Assembly: GCA_029465975.1 (NCBI GenBank)
Contig: CM055754.1
Location: forward strand, 13,214,256-13,278,255
Length of the DNA: 64,000 bases
Direction: 5' to 3'
DNA from: Dallia pectoralis
Taxonomy: Eukaryota > Chordata > Actinopteri > Esociformes > Umbridae
Shown here: positions 10,484 through 21,715 of the stretch, piece by piece
Position numbering within the stretch: the first letter of the stretch is position 1
How the letters are laid out: the number at the start of each line of letters is the position of its first letter
Position numbers and translations under genes: made by a program
Notes under the pieces: generated by a model
Databases searched by the model: none
The model's input: the letters and a program-made list of their open reading frames with translations, nothing else
Told to the model about the DNA's origin: nothing

Positions 10484-12323
10484 CAGCCAATCTCTTAAAT
10501 CTGGGTAAGAATGGAGTCAAAGCAATTCTCAGACATGCATGCACATGGTCATTGGTCAGTTGTGAGCGGTACTTATTCTTAATGATGTTTAGCGTAGAGA
10601 AGGCTGACTCACAGCTATAGGTAGAGCCAAACATTGTTAATGTGTACACTGCCACTTTGTTAAGTACAGGAAACTTTGCCTTTGGCACAGTCTGCAGCTA
10701 AAATGTGACAGGGTCAGAGGATTCACATTGCTCTCTCATCACTACATCAGCCTGTAAATCTAATAGCTCCATTTGAAGGGCCTGTGCATTAGCCCATTTG
10801 TACATATGTACTGCCTCCTTTGAGAAAGAAATAACATTCTTAACCAAAAATGGACCCCTAACAAAGAGCATCAGCTGATCACCCAATGTAAAGCCATCAA
10901 AGCGAGCCTTTAGGTTTTCAATCAACTTTTGGATAAAGTCAGAATGAGCAGTGACATTGCTCACCTGAATCTCCTTCATTGAAGGAAAATGTGTACAGTC
11001 CTGCTCAAGATCCATTTTCAAAATGTACAGTTTCCTCTGAAAATACTGAACTGCAGCCACCAAGTCACACACAGAATTGTCTTTCCCTTGAAGCTTCAGA
11101 TTGAGGTCATTTAAATGCCCTTTGATGTCGACCAGAAAGGCCAGTATGTCCATGTTACTTTCCTCTTCTAAAAAGTGCAAAAACACCTCTGCCTTGTGAC
11201 TCTTTTGTTGTGCAAGGAAATCTTTCATTTCATTTCTTATCTTCCAAAAGCGAGCAAGCACCTTTCCTTTACTCAACCATCTGACATTGGAGTGCAGGAG
11301 CAGGTCATTGGCAGGAGCATCTACTTCTGATAAGAACTCCCTGAGCAGACGATGCTGGTGAGCTGATGAAGCCCTGAGAAAGTTAACTAGTTTGGTGATG
11401 GTGTTCATAACTTCTGCATGGTGCTCTAAAAGTGTGGAGCAGAGAACAGACATGTGGATAATGCAGTGATATGACAAGAGCTCTGGGTTGTCCTCTTTCA
11501 GTCGACTGACTGCACCCTTTTCTCTTCCCATCATAGACGGTGCCCCGTCAGTGGTGATGGAGACAGCATTTTTTACATCGATTCTCCTCTGTGTCAGCAT
11601 TTCCTTTATGGCCAAATATATGTCCTCTCCCCTGGTATGCGTTTTTAAAGCTGTGACGCCTAAAATGTCCTCTACAAATGTTTTAGTCTCCTCATTATAG
11701 AATCGGACATATACCAAGAGCTGAGCGTTGTCACTCACGTCAGTTGATTCATCAGCAGCTAACGCAATGCACGGGGCACTTTGGATGGCGCTGTCAAGCT
11801 GGGACTGCACATCTTCCGACAGTAGCTCAGCTCTTCTTGTTGTTGTTGTGGATGATAAAGGAATCTGACGCACCTTTTGTTTTAGCTGCTGTCCTTCTTT
11901 ACCCTCAAACAGCGTGTCTGCCAACGCCTCCATACATTCTTTCACCATTCCGGAGTCAGTAAAAGGCTTTTTATGCTTGCCCAAAATCCACTGTACACAA
12001 AGTGAGCACTCGTAGGCTCGTTGCTGTGCTGTAAGGGACTGAGTTATCACCCGTGTTGCATGCTCATACTGTCCTTTCAGTTCACCAATTTTCCTCGTCC
12101 TCGCGGGTGATCCTGGCGGGTAATTTTCATTAAAAGTTTTGTGTCTTGTCTCGAAATGCCCCTTGATGTTTCCGCTTTTAATTATAGCAACAGACTCCGA
12201 ACAAATAAGACACACGGGCCTCGTAGAGCTCGATGACGGCAAAATGAACGCGTACGCTTCAGTCCACTCATCTCGAAAAATGCGGTTTTCAGAGTCTACT
12301 TTTCTGATTTTTGACAAAGCCAT
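10455..12323 (-). pseudogene. hAT transposase with one in-frame stop
   Basis: From the ATG at 12323, 541 codons run to a TAG at 10698-10700, then the same frame stays open to 10455. The N-terminal zinc finger (PVCLICSESV ... HFETRHK, about residues 36-62) resembles the BED-like finger of GTF2IRD2/SCAND3-type hAT proteins. Catalytic-region blocks are ALAADESTDVSDNAQ, SITTDGAPSMMG and SYHCIIHM. The dimerisation domain (FGSTYSCESAFSTLNIIK) lies beyond the stop. The enzyme would excise and reinsert the element in the nucleus; as written it lacks dimerisation. Only the one stop separates it from an intact reading frame of about 620 codons. Confidence 0.88.
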
Positions 12324-12561
12324 AATAATTCACGAATATTATAGTAATGTGTATACATGCTAAATGTTTGTGATGTTTGTGATCTCTCCGGACCCCGGCT
12401 TTTGCCAAGCTGCCCTTGCGCACGCCTGTTCAAAAATAACTTTCGGTAAAAAAAAAAATATTCCAAAACGTTTTAACAAAAATGTTTAGAGGTCCGGATA
12501 AAAAGGTCTTGGGGTCCAGACCTGGACCGCGGCCCGCCAGTTGGGGACCCCTGAGCTAGAG

Positions 12562-12779
12562 AAATATTGCTACATAGTTCTGTTCCAGAGCAATATCCAT
12601 TTAGATTGGGGTGGGTCATTTTAGGCGTAAATTGAGGTCAGGGGCCCTGTCAAGAAGAGGTTAAATGCCGACGTATTCCACCAGTTTTTACCAGTAATAT
12701 AATACTTGTGATTAAATATGAGCATGGGTGTGTATTTCAGGCCTGTGTGTAGTTAGTAAAAAAAAAAAAAAATGAAAAC
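12562..12779. other. Short non-coding stretch
   Basis: Nothing recognised apart from a poly-A run near 12758. Confidence 0.4.
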
Positions 12780-13123
12780 ACTATATAGGAACTTTGCGTT
12801 GACCCGAGCACCATTTTTTTTCTAATTATGTGTTCATAGTCCCTGTAAGCCTGCATCAGTATTTCAAGCTCTATTGGGGTGACGTATGCGGTAGTAATGC
12901 TGTTTGCCATGGTGAATCGTAGTATCACGGCTCTATTCTTGCTGCCTCTCTATATGGTGCACGCGCATAACTCTAAGTCAACCTACTCTGAGTTGATTGA
13001 ACCAACTCAAATCAGCTGTTCTGAAACCGAAAACTCAGAGTTTTCCATCTTAGGGTAAATCAACTCCGAGTTCAGGGTTAGATTTAGAGTTTGTTAAACC
13101 TCCTTCTTGAAACAGTCCCCTGG
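12780..13123 (-). mobile_element. PIF-Harbinger remnant, 5' end
   Basis: Minus-strand 5' portion. The end near 13123 reads 'ccaggggactgtttcaagaa', typical of a fish Harbinger terminus, followed by repeated 'aactc.gagt' inverted motifs. An ORF starting at 12910 reads MANSITTAYVTPIELEILMQ and AYRDYEHIIRKK, the start of the Myb/SANT-like DNA-binding protein of Harbinger elements, then degenerates. The 3' half is absent. Confidence 0.6.
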
Positions 13124-13412
13124 TCCCTGCTACAACACAACTCACCCATATGTGACAACTGTTACTATCCATTCACCACTTGCACAGATGCTTTCTGCTT
13201 CAATTGCTTTCTGTACATTTGCAAGTTGCTACATTGCTGAACTGAATACCTGCACATGTACTTATCCATGTCAATTGCACATCCTTACACTGTACTCATT
13301 GACACACTGCCCAGCATAATATTTTTGCACTACTTTTTTGCACTTTCTGGTTGGATGCAAACTGCATTTCGTTGTACTGTACTTGTACGTTGAATCTAAT
13401 CTATTAGGTGAT
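13110..13412 (+). mobile_element. L2-type LINE 3' tail
   Basis: Same family as the minus-strand tail at 4532-4830, here on the plus strand: 'ttgcactttctggttggatg', 'gcatttcgttgtactgtact' and a terminal 'gaatctaatctatta'. Untranslated region only. Confidence 0.65.
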
Positions 13413-15808
13413 GAAAAGAGTATTGTCTGCAACTAATTGACTTCTAAGCGATGTGCCTGTCCTCCCTACTTCAAGGAAACATTAGGGTGTATAGTCAATA
13501 CACAGGGTTATTGCTAAGTCAGGTAACATGACTTTAAGTCTACACTCAAAAAATGAAGTTTACGTTTTGCAACTATTAAACTCTTGCTTTAAACTCACCC
13601 AAGTGCAGTGCTATATTGACATGAGCCCTATCATTTCTAGCCATATAATTTGCAAAGACCAGAGTGAGTGTGATGTCAGGTTGACATGACCTGTATTCTC
13701 AAATTGCATTTTGTTCCTGCCTCTGGGCCTCTGTACCTGTGCAAAATAGATATGGTGCCAGGAGGTGTCATGAACCAAGTCTTGTTCTTTTTCCATAATG
13801 TTGTACTTACAATGTACAGACAATTAGGCAAAAATCACTTTATGGTTGACTTTAGGTCACGAAAGGAACTAAAGTTTAATGTTCACAACAGCAGTTTATA
13901 TGTGTTTTGTAAAATGTATCATGTCATAAATTCTTGAGAGATTATAATGGTCCAATTGTGGTAGTATACTTGAATTGCAAGTCACCTTGCTAGCGGGTGG
14001 CAATATCAATACAAATACGCTTATTTAAATTAGCCATGTACTTGTTTGTAAAATAGCTTCAAAAATACGAAGAGAGCAATAAATGGACAAATGTGTGTTC
14101 AAAGGTGGTTAATAATAATTTGTATTTATTTTATGTCAGAGATGACTAACTGTAATGTATATATAATCTAGAGAATTCTCCCCCACAAAATGTGCCAGAG
14201 CCTCTCCCACAGGGACCTCATAATGTTATTTGGGAAGTGTAAATGTTTTCTTGTGTGTCTGCAAATGTCTATGTTTGTATTTTATTGTAAATTGTGCATA
14301 CAGGTATTCACTGTTAAAGAGACATTGACCTCAATAGTATCTACAGTATTATTTCCTCTAAACTGATTGATATATTGATAAATGCCTTGATAGAATAGCC
14401 AGTAATTTGATAATTATGGCTTCATGTGTCTTCAACTATTTTAGAAAAGAAAAACACTTTTTTGAGAAAACCCCACCAGGCTTAGGATAGAGCCTGTGTC
14501 TTGACACAGCCTGACTCGGTTGCTGCCTGTGGTCGTTGTCTCTCCCCTCCACTGTGTCTCCAGTGGGTCACACAACACATGTCTCAGTGTGGCAGTTCTC
14601 CAAAACCAAAGGTAAAGAAAGCTAGGAAAATTACAGTGTTGCTTTGGATGAAAAAAAAAATAGATATGTTTTGATCATCCTTCAGACTATTTATTCCCAA
14701 GCTTACTGTGCTCATCTATAGCATCTGTTTAGTCAGAGAAAGTAGAAATTAAAGAAGATTAAATTGTTTTGGGGTTTTTTGTACCGTAGGCCATTATTTC
14801 TTCCAAGAGTTGCACGTAAGATTGCCTTGTATTTTGGCGACCACTAAGAGATAAAAAATGTTTCACAGGGAACATAAGAGTAATTGTAATTTGGACTAAA
14901 ATTAGCTAGAAATCAATGCAACTTGAATTCATTGTTGTTGCAAAATAAGAAGTTAATGTTTTTTTTCCTATGAACGTTTATAAATTAGTATTTTGTCCTA
15001 TGAAAGTTTATAAAACATTAAAAGTATTGTATTTAAAATAAATATTAGAACATAACCTTTGGACTCATGGAAGTTAACTTTCTAATGAAACACAGAGAGG
15101 AATCTGCCACCTCTTAAGTCCACAATTATTACCCGTCACAAACTAAGGTGTTGTACAGGTGAAGCCAAGTGCAGAGCCGGAATGACGTTCGAAAGTATTT
15201 ATTTATCATGAAACAAACACCGAACAGAAAACAGATGAACTGTACTTAAAATTAAAATGTGCATACCAGCGACTTACTAATTAAATACAGACAGCTATAT
15301 GAAACACGCACTCCAACCTTACAACCCATAACATTAAACATAACAATGCAAAGCGAATGGGTACATTTCCCAAAGTCTTAAATATCCTAACAGATTGAAC
15401 AGAACTCCCCCCAGCTGTGCACAATCAAAAAAACCTGACCGGAAACAAGATGTGCACCCCACTAAAAGACCCAGACAGTTGCAGACGATGAGAGAGATAT
15501 TGTAGTCCTGGCAAAATGAACTCTGACACAGATCTCTGACGGTTTGTAAGAACATTTAGTTTTAATTACTGCAATATATGTGTTGTTAATGGATCCATGT
15601 ACATTAGCCTAAAGTCAGGAAGGTGAATATAGCAAAACAAACATTTGCTTTTTCATGTCCCATCTACGTCTATGTTAGAAAAGCAGAGGAACATCCTAAA
15701 CATCCTTCGCTCTATAACTGTTGATTTTTGCATCCACCCTGTTCCCTTATGTGTGAAATGACCATCTGGGTCTGGACCTTTCAAAGATCCACACTCGTTG
15801 TCGCCTGC
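13413..15808. other. Long non-coding stretch, nothing recognised
   Basis: AT-rich sequence of about 2.4 kb without a supportable gene, repeat array or terminal repeats. It may be intergenic DNA or decayed elements. Confidence 0.5.
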
Positions 15809-15841
15809 CAACACACACACACACGTGCGCACACACACACG
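15809..15841. repeat. (AC)n microsatellite
   Basis: Two AC runs separated by GTGCGC. Confidence 0.9.
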
Positions 15842-17023
15842 TAGGACATAGGGCTAGATTGCTGGACAGGGAATTTACATTGGGAGAAAATAATTACACT
15901 TCAGTTAGCTGTAAATATGTAAAAAAAACTGAGGGTAATAAACTCAAGATAAAACAGACACCTCTTAGATTAGGGTTGGGGCGATGCTATCATAATGCAC
16001 AGGAAATCTGCCTAAACTTTAATAATCAACCCATCATCCCAAAGGCCGGTATACTGGCGCCGGTGGTATGGGAGATAGATGCTAAGATCAAGTGGGCTTT
16101 AGGCATGGCGCCAGCTCCTGCGCACTGTCCTGCTGGTTTCCAATATGTCCCATCCACCGTGCATGACAGACTGGTCGTTTGGGCTCACACAACTCCCTTT
16201 TCCCGGACATCTTTTTTTCCCAGGCCAATTTCACATCCATTATCTATTCCACAACAACCATTGTATAATCTTTCCATTGATTCCTTAACACTAGGAGCAC
16301 CAACAGCCTGCGTCCGCGTGCACTGCAGTTAGTAATTAAAATAAATATAAAATGTTGAAAAGCTACAGCCTCGTCCTTCCATGACTTTTCCTAAATACGT
16401 GCATTTTACCTTGTCCCGTTTTCAGAATTGCAAAATCACAAACCAAACACTATATAAAACTGATATTTACATGTTCTTTGATGCCTAAACTGCCTTCCTG
16501 TCGCCAAAATCAAACGCCGCTGGGCGTTGGTACCCAAGAGGCGCTAATTGCGGTACCCAGATACCGATCACACCTCACTGAACCAATGACGTCAATGGTT
16601 GAATGGGCCATACGCAGACAAAAGACTGCGAGATACACAGATAATAGATTGATTGGCTTGGTTGAATTTGAATGAACTAGAAAAAAGAGGCAAGTTTATA
16701 AAGAAATATGTTTCACTAAATAAAACTAAAAACTAAACAGAACAAATTCTTCCAATTACATCTATGTATACAGCCCATTCATTTAATTTTTTATTATTTA
16801 TTAGTTCCATGTGTCATGCCCCTATTGCACTCAATAATTAACGAATTAACCTCAGTGTATTGATATAGCCTACACGAGACTTTAACAAAATATCGTTTTG
16901 TATCAAAATTAAACAAATATAAACTATAATTATCAATAAATGGGCGATAAATAAAATTACTCATGCACACAGATGTTGATTAACTTAAAGCCTGCAGAAA
17001 GAGCATGGAACTGGACTCCTTTA

Positions 17024-17185
17024 GGTCCGATCTATATGAAACTGGACTGGTTTTGATCCGATCTATATGAAACTGGACTGGTTTTGGTCCGATCAATGTG
17101 CGCAGTGCAACTGGTTAGTTTGCTGCTGTCTCATGCATGTAACAACACTAATGAACACTGTGCGCAGTGCAACCGGTTAGTTGAA
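17024..17185. repeat. Short tandem duplications
   Basis: A roughly 33-bp unit (gtccgatctatatgaaactg plus 'gactggttttg') occurs about 2.3 times, and 'tgtgcgcagtgcaac.ggtta' occurs twice nearby. Confidence 0.7.
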
Positions 17186-17204
17186 TAGAATAGACCTTCA
17201 ACTG

Positions 17205-17378
17205 AAATGCAATGTGCCCCCTGAGGTGCAGGGGGCAGCCCTAATCAGTAACCTGATGCGACTTCCACGTCAACGGCACCCGGGGAGCATTTTTAGGGTT
17301 AACTTGAAAACGAGGGAACCAGGGACCTTCCAGACCCAAGCCCTAGTCCCTTACCACTAAGCCACCTTGCAGGACACA
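17205..17378 (-). repeat. tRNA-derived SINE remnant
   Basis: On the minus strand, 'ggtggcttagtggtaaggga' resembles an A box and 'gtccctggttccctc' a degraded B box. Downstream text reads 'gctccccgggtgccgttgac' and 'agggctgccccctgcacctc'. Lies inside the piggyBac-type element. Confidence 0.5.
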
Positions 17379-18181
17379 AACAACTGAAACTGTGTGCCGA
17401 CTGTGGACCAGATAAATAAATATAAATAGATTTGGTTATCGGCCAATCATGCGCAAATCATTTGATTGTGCACGTCGCTTGTGATCTAAAATGTTGTAGC
17501 ACTACATCAAAATAGGACATACATATTTGATTTTTAGAAATTTAAATGCCATAGCCTGTGCATTTTAAAATCATGCTTTTATTTTTGTATTTTATGGTTA
17601 CAAGACAATAAATACATACTATTTTATTAAAATGTTTTATTTCATAATTCATCGTAAGTCATTTCATTCAGGATGATAACACAGTAGATGATCTGATGCT
17701 GTGAATCGATGGCAGGTTACACAGTGAATGGCTGGAGATGCTGCTGGAGGAGAATGTTAGTGCTAATTAGAATGAATCGTATGTTAATGACGCCAGCGGG
17801 GGTCTGGCGCATTAAGGGGTGAAAACAGCTCTGGCGCTCCTAGTGTTAACTGATCTCCCTACGTCCAAAGGTTACACTACCATCCTGGTCGCTGTGGATC
17901 GGTTCTCCAAATCCTGGCGTGTTATCCTGGCATTCCCACGGCCGTGAAAAAGCGCTGAGGAAAATGCAGGCAGATTGCCACAGCAGGGCACACGTGTTCA
18001 CACCAGGTGATCATGTCGGAACCTACCACACTGCTAGCCCTGGCGGAACCGGGGCCCTTTGGTTTGATCCCTCCCTCCCCCTGAGATTTCTATTGACAAC
18101 ACCTGGAGCAACCAGCAATACGACCCCCGGGTCGTCCCAGAGGAGGGGGGCACCGCTAGAGCGGAGAGTTTGGGGGGGTGC

Positions 18182-18330
18182 TGTCACGTCTCCAGCTACT
18201 CTGGCGCCCCCTTCTGGCGCACAACGGTTTCAGTGGTTGACGTCACCATCCTACAGACAACACAGCCCCATTCCATCATATTACTGTGCCACCCTCTATT
18301 ATATGTACTGAGTATAAATTTGGCAGTAAG
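18182..18330 (+). mobile_element. Truncated 3' LTR of the Gypsy remnant
   Basis: Starts TGTCACGTCTCC directly after a purine-rich tract (gagagtttgggggggtgc), as expected for a 3' LTR. Contains a TATA-like 'gagtataaattt'. The end is lost. Confidence 0.55.
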
Positions 18331-18565
18331 TTAAACACCTTCCGTTCTTTAAAACTCTGAAGACAGTTATTCGTTGTCAAAAGGTTTATTGACTAGAAAA
18401 AGGGTGAAACTGTAAACAAATAAAATACATAATCAAACTATGCATACTGTAATACCTTGTACACTGTAAACATACTTCTATCATGAATTACATTCCTTTT
18501 ACTCAAACTCAAAATCATGTCATTTTGTGTGAACATATAGACTCCCATGACTAACATTCTGTCTG
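18331..18565. other. Non-coding, probable 3' flank of the hAT copy
   Basis: AT-rich with no distinctive features. Confidence 0.35.
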
Positions 18566-19803
18566 TTATTTTCTCGTGAAGGTTTGATGGTGTTCTTGCC
18601 ACCAAACAAGTGGATCCTTTTCTCTGGGAATCAGTTTTTCCTCTGAGTAACGATGCATTTCAACTATTACGTCTGTGGTAGCTGACCGGTGATGTTGGGA
18701 AGACGCAACTTGCGTGTCAAAAACTGCCCATATCCCTTGTTTTGTTGCAGCTGAGTCTGCGGCAAGTGCAGGACTCTGGGAGCTAGGCACTGAGGCAGAG
18801 CTAGAAGTTGTTGCCAATGCAGAGCTTGGAGTTGGAGTGGACTCTACTGTCTGGTAGACTTCCTTCAGCTCAGAGAAAAGTAGTTTTTTCATTACCTAAG
18901 CATTTTCTTTGTCTTGAAATCCAAGGTGTTTAAACCTAGCATTCAGAAATGTACTAGCTGCTAGAGAGTGATTGGTCTCAATGCCTGCAAATCTACGCTG
19001 GCATTGCAGTGCCAGCTGTGTGGCAACGGAGCTGCTCTGATGCTTACAGGCTCTTTGAAGAAGAGACACGAGAGGAATCACTTTGGAGACTGAAACATAT
19101 TTTTCTGATGATACCTCCCTTGTTACTTCCTCAAAGGGCCTCAGTGCATCAACAGTTTGAGTCATGAGTGATAATTCTTCCATATTAATGCACAATTCAC
19201 TCCTGCCTAGAAGACAGAGAACTGTGGTCACAGCTTCATGCTGTTCATGCAGGCTGTCCAGCATGTAGAACACTGAATTCCAGCGGGTTTCTACAGACTA
19301 GATCAACTTGTCATCTGCTGTTGAACAGCCCTAAGCTTCTCTGTAGCCTTAGTGCTATGGTGAAAAAATGACACAATTATGCTGCATTTTCCCAGGATCT
19401 GCACCACTTCAGGGACAGCTTTTGAACTGACCTTAACTAAATTCAGAGTGTAAAAACAAGGATAATGCCTCCACCCAGCCTTGTGTACTGCAGCCACCAT
19501 ATGTGCCCCATTGTCTGTCACAACTGCTATCACCTTATCAGCTAGGCCCCATTCATCTGTTATTCGTTTAAGCTCTGACCTGATATTATCAGCAGTATGC
19601 TGTCCATGGAAAATCGCCGTTTCCCAAACTAAATCTTTAGTTTGCCAATTCTCAATGACATGACATGTGACAGTCAAGTAGGCCTCTGTGGACGCTGACG
19701 TCCACATATCAGAGGTAAGTACAACATTTGGAGGATTTTGCAAAGTTGCTCTCACTTTGTCTTTGCACTCATTTAACATATTAACAAAATATGTTTCAGT
19801 CAT
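18566..19803 (-). pseudogene. hAT transposase (ZBED-like), broken
   Basis: Read from 19803 downwards: VVLTSDMWTSASTEAYLTV, VIAVVTDNGAHMVAAVHKAG and WRHYPCFYTLNLV are conserved hAT catalytic blocks related to ZBED-type proteins. A frameshift lies near 19290, before WNSVFYMLDSLHEQ. A second block ends FLNARFKHLGFQDKENA at an in-frame TAG (18896-18898), and the same frame continues MKKLLFSELKEVYQ to WWQEHHQTF. The N-terminal zinc finger and C-terminal dimerisation motif are both missing. No flanking duplication was found. Confidence 0.8.
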
Positions 19804-20215
19804 TTTCTTTCTGCTCTGGTGTATTGGAAATGTTTGCTACTTTACTGACTCTGTTTATTTTTGTTACCAAATTTCGATTTACTCTTAAAGGGCCACTTCA
19901 CCGAAAAAAAAAATATTTTTTCTCACTTATCGTGGTCACTTATGTAGTAGAAATGTGAAAGATTTTTTTTAATTGGTGCTTTCTAGGCAGAGAAAAAGAT
20001 TAAAATGTGTTTTTGGCTCATGTGGATGAAATACACCAAATCCCAGAATGCACTTGTTTCGCTGCTCTACGAGTCCACTTCCAAGCCATGCCTACCGGCT
20101 CGAGAGGGCAGGCAAAAGGGAAGGCTAGCTACTAATTGACTGGAAAACAGAAAACACCGGTTAACATGAGTCTCCGTGACGAGTTTCTTGATAAAGTAAA
20201 ATTAAATACTAGCCT

Positions 20216-20326
20216 TGCGTTGTACCGGGATGTACATCCAACACAAGGAAAGGACATGTAGTTAGTTTCCATCGTTTTCCCGTTGAACATATCAACCACC
20301 CCAAGTTCCGAGAATATTTGTAATTA
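20216..20326 (+). pseudogene. THAP zinc-finger fragment
   Basis: Reads CVVPGCTSNTRKGHVVSFHR, then FPVEHINHPKFREYL and a stop. The C-x4-C spacing and the VSFHRFP block match the first half of a THAP DNA-binding domain, as found at the N-terminus of several fish transposases. The second zinc-ligand half and any catalytic domain are missing. Confidence 0.7.
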
Positions 20327-20429
20327 ATAAAAGTATATACATTTCTTCATATTTCCCTGTACTCTTTTGTAAATCAAAGTAATACATTGTAGACTTTGAA
20401 CTTTTATTGTTTTTAAACATAATATAAAA

Positions 20430-21179
20430 AATGTCACACTCATAGCTCTTCCAGAGCTTCAGCAGTTTCTTGATAGCCAGAGTATTGTCCCTCAGGAGCT
20501 GGAAATCTCGGATGTCCTGAACAACACAGGCAGGCAAAACAAGACGATATAGCCTTTCCCCAGTCTCTCTCCTTGCAGGACCCATTCCACGAAATGATGG
20601 TAGGCTTTATAGGCGATATTGTCTGAAAACAATAAGTACAACGTTAGCAACGCAAGCTATTTGCACCCACAATAGGCTAGCTAGCATATATGTAAATATA
20701 ACCGATAGCTCAGCTAACTAACGTAAACAACAAATAAATACTCACTTATACTGAAGCTGGCGTTTCCAATTGATTTTCAATCCTGAAATAAGTTTTCAAA
20801 ACTCATGTGTGGATCAAATCTGGGGTGCTCTATTACGCATGCTGGCGGTCCCGTTTCTAATGCAGATTCAGTTATTTCTTCAAGAAGAAAATGGCATCGC
20901 TGAAATTCGCAACAGCAGCGGGACTCTATCTGTGTCCATAGGCGCACAGCGAGAGCACTGGCACCACCAGTCCGCCCCAGCTCGACTCTGTACGGGCTCT
21001 TCCTCATGACCGCCAGGCAAGCTTCGCTCCTCTGCAGCAGCAGCCTCTTGTTCCTCCGTCAACCGCAACTGTTTGTCGGTGTATTGCGGCTCGTACAGGC
21101 AGCCACGAACATCGGATTCGCGCAACAGATCTTCAAAATCCCTTTCTTCCATTTCGTCTTCAAAATTACATTCTGTCAT
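20430..21179 (-). pseudogene. P2RX7 C-terminal-domain-like ORF, two exons
   Basis: Exon 1 (21179-20746) starts MTECNFEDEMEERDFEDLLR and contains WWCQCSRCAPMDTD, then, after a frameshift near 20935, ESRCCCEFQRC and PPACVIEHPRFDP. This cysteine pattern is that of the zinc-binding P2X7 intracellular domain found in many fish repeat-associated ORFs. A donor (GTGAGT at 20745) and acceptor (CAG at 20623-20625) define a 123-bp intron. Exon 2 reads YKAYHHFVEWVLQGETGER and LPACVVQDIRDFQ. At least two frameshifts. Function unknown; not the receptor itself. Confidence 0.65.
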
Positions 21180-21468
21180 TGTGTTTAGTCTAAAACTCAC
21201 ATTTCTCCACAACAAACAACATCGGGTTAGCTTAATGCAGAAAACGGTAGTTGCACGTTTGCTTGTTGTTAATAGTAATTCATTCATTCATTCAAGTCCA
21301 TCATGTATTCTCTTTTTTAGTTTCACTCCGTTTCAGTGATGTCAAGTTGATTACTATGTGGAAGTAATTAAAGGAACAAGTGCGCTCGCTCACCTGGCTC
21401 GTTGAAAAGAGTTTGGTTGTTTATTTATGTTAATACTCAAGAGGAGTAAAACACATTGAGAGAACAGT

Positions 21469-21566
21469 ACAACCCGTGTTTCGTTAAAGCATATTTATTT
21501 TTGTTACATCCCGTGTTTCGTTAAAGCCTATTTATTTTTGTTACAACCCGTGATTCGTTAAAGCCT
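21469..21566. repeat. 37-bp tandem repeat, about 2.6 copies
   Basis: Unit 'acaacccgtgtttcgttaaa' plus 'gcctatttatttttgtt', starting at 21469, 21506 and 21543 (last one partial). Confidence 0.8.
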
Positions 21567-21589
21567 GTGTAAAGTTAATTTGTTTCAAT

Positions 21590-21715
21590 GTACCGGTAGG
21601 CACGTGCGGCTTATAGACCAGTGCGGCTTATTTATGTTCAAAAAAAATAATAATAATAAATTCAGTGGGTGCGGCCTTTATTCAGGTGCGCTCAATAGTC
21701 CGAAAATTAGGGTAA
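21590..21715. repeat. 'gtgcggcttat' interspersed repeat fragment
   Basis: Repeated 'gtgcggcttat' phrases and an ending 'agtccgaaaattagggta' recall a widespread vertebrate DNA-element end. Family not resolved. Confidence 0.4.

Larger units (their letters stand above)
9951..12553 (-). mobile_element. hAT transposon (Charlie-like), near complete
   Basis: Complete class II element with termini CAGGGATCCCCAACT (left) and CAGGGGTCCCCAACT (reading inward from the right), flanked by a perfect 8-bp duplication AGCTAGAG at 9943-9950 and 12554-12561. That duplication length and the CAGGG start are diagnostic for hAT. It carries one transposase gene on the minus strand and a 105-bp tandem repeat near its 3' end. 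Confidence 0.92.
16289..17845. mobile_element. piggyBac-type non-autonomous element
   Basis: Flanked by TTAA at 16285-16288 and 17846-17849. Inverted termini start CACTAGGAGCACC on the left and CACTAGGAGCGCC inward from the right. TTAA duplication with such ends indicates a piggyBac-like element. No transposase ORF is visible in its 1.56 kb. It sits in the Gypsy integrase coding sequence, and removing it together with one TTAA rejoins the reading ..SIDSLTDLPTSKG.., confirming the boundaries. Confidence 0.85.
16030..18182 (+). pseudogene. Ty3/Gypsy pol (integrase) remnant split by a DNA element
   Basis: Left part (16030-16284) reads ILAPVVWEIDAKIKWAL and PAHCPAGFQYV, then LVVWAH, the region before and in the integrase zinc-binding domain. 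After the inserted element, 17850-17925 continues with DLPTSKGYTTILVAVDRFSK, the start of the catalytic core after the first aspartate (SID ends the left part at about 16280). A later block, ALRKMQADCHSRAHVFTPGD (about 17950-18010), corresponds to the integrase C-terminal region, so most of the core is deleted. Dead element. Confidence 0.75.
19885..21345. mobile_element. DNA element carrying THAP and P2RX7-like ORFs
   Basis: Left end begins 'aaagggccacttcaccg' followed by A-rich sequence, resembling a DNA-transposon terminus. Inside are a plus-strand THAP finger fragment and, convergent to it, a spliced minus-strand P2RX7-like ORF. The right end and target duplication were not located, so grouping these into one element is an inference. 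Confidence 0.45.

Noticed and set aside
17205..17378. Functional tRNA gene
   Set aside because: A- and B-box-like segments are degraded, no cloverleaf can be completed, and the downstream sequence is SINE body.
20430..21179. Host P2X7 receptor gene
   Set aside because: Only the C-terminal zinc-binding domain type is present, with frameshifts, next to transposon sequence; no channel domain.
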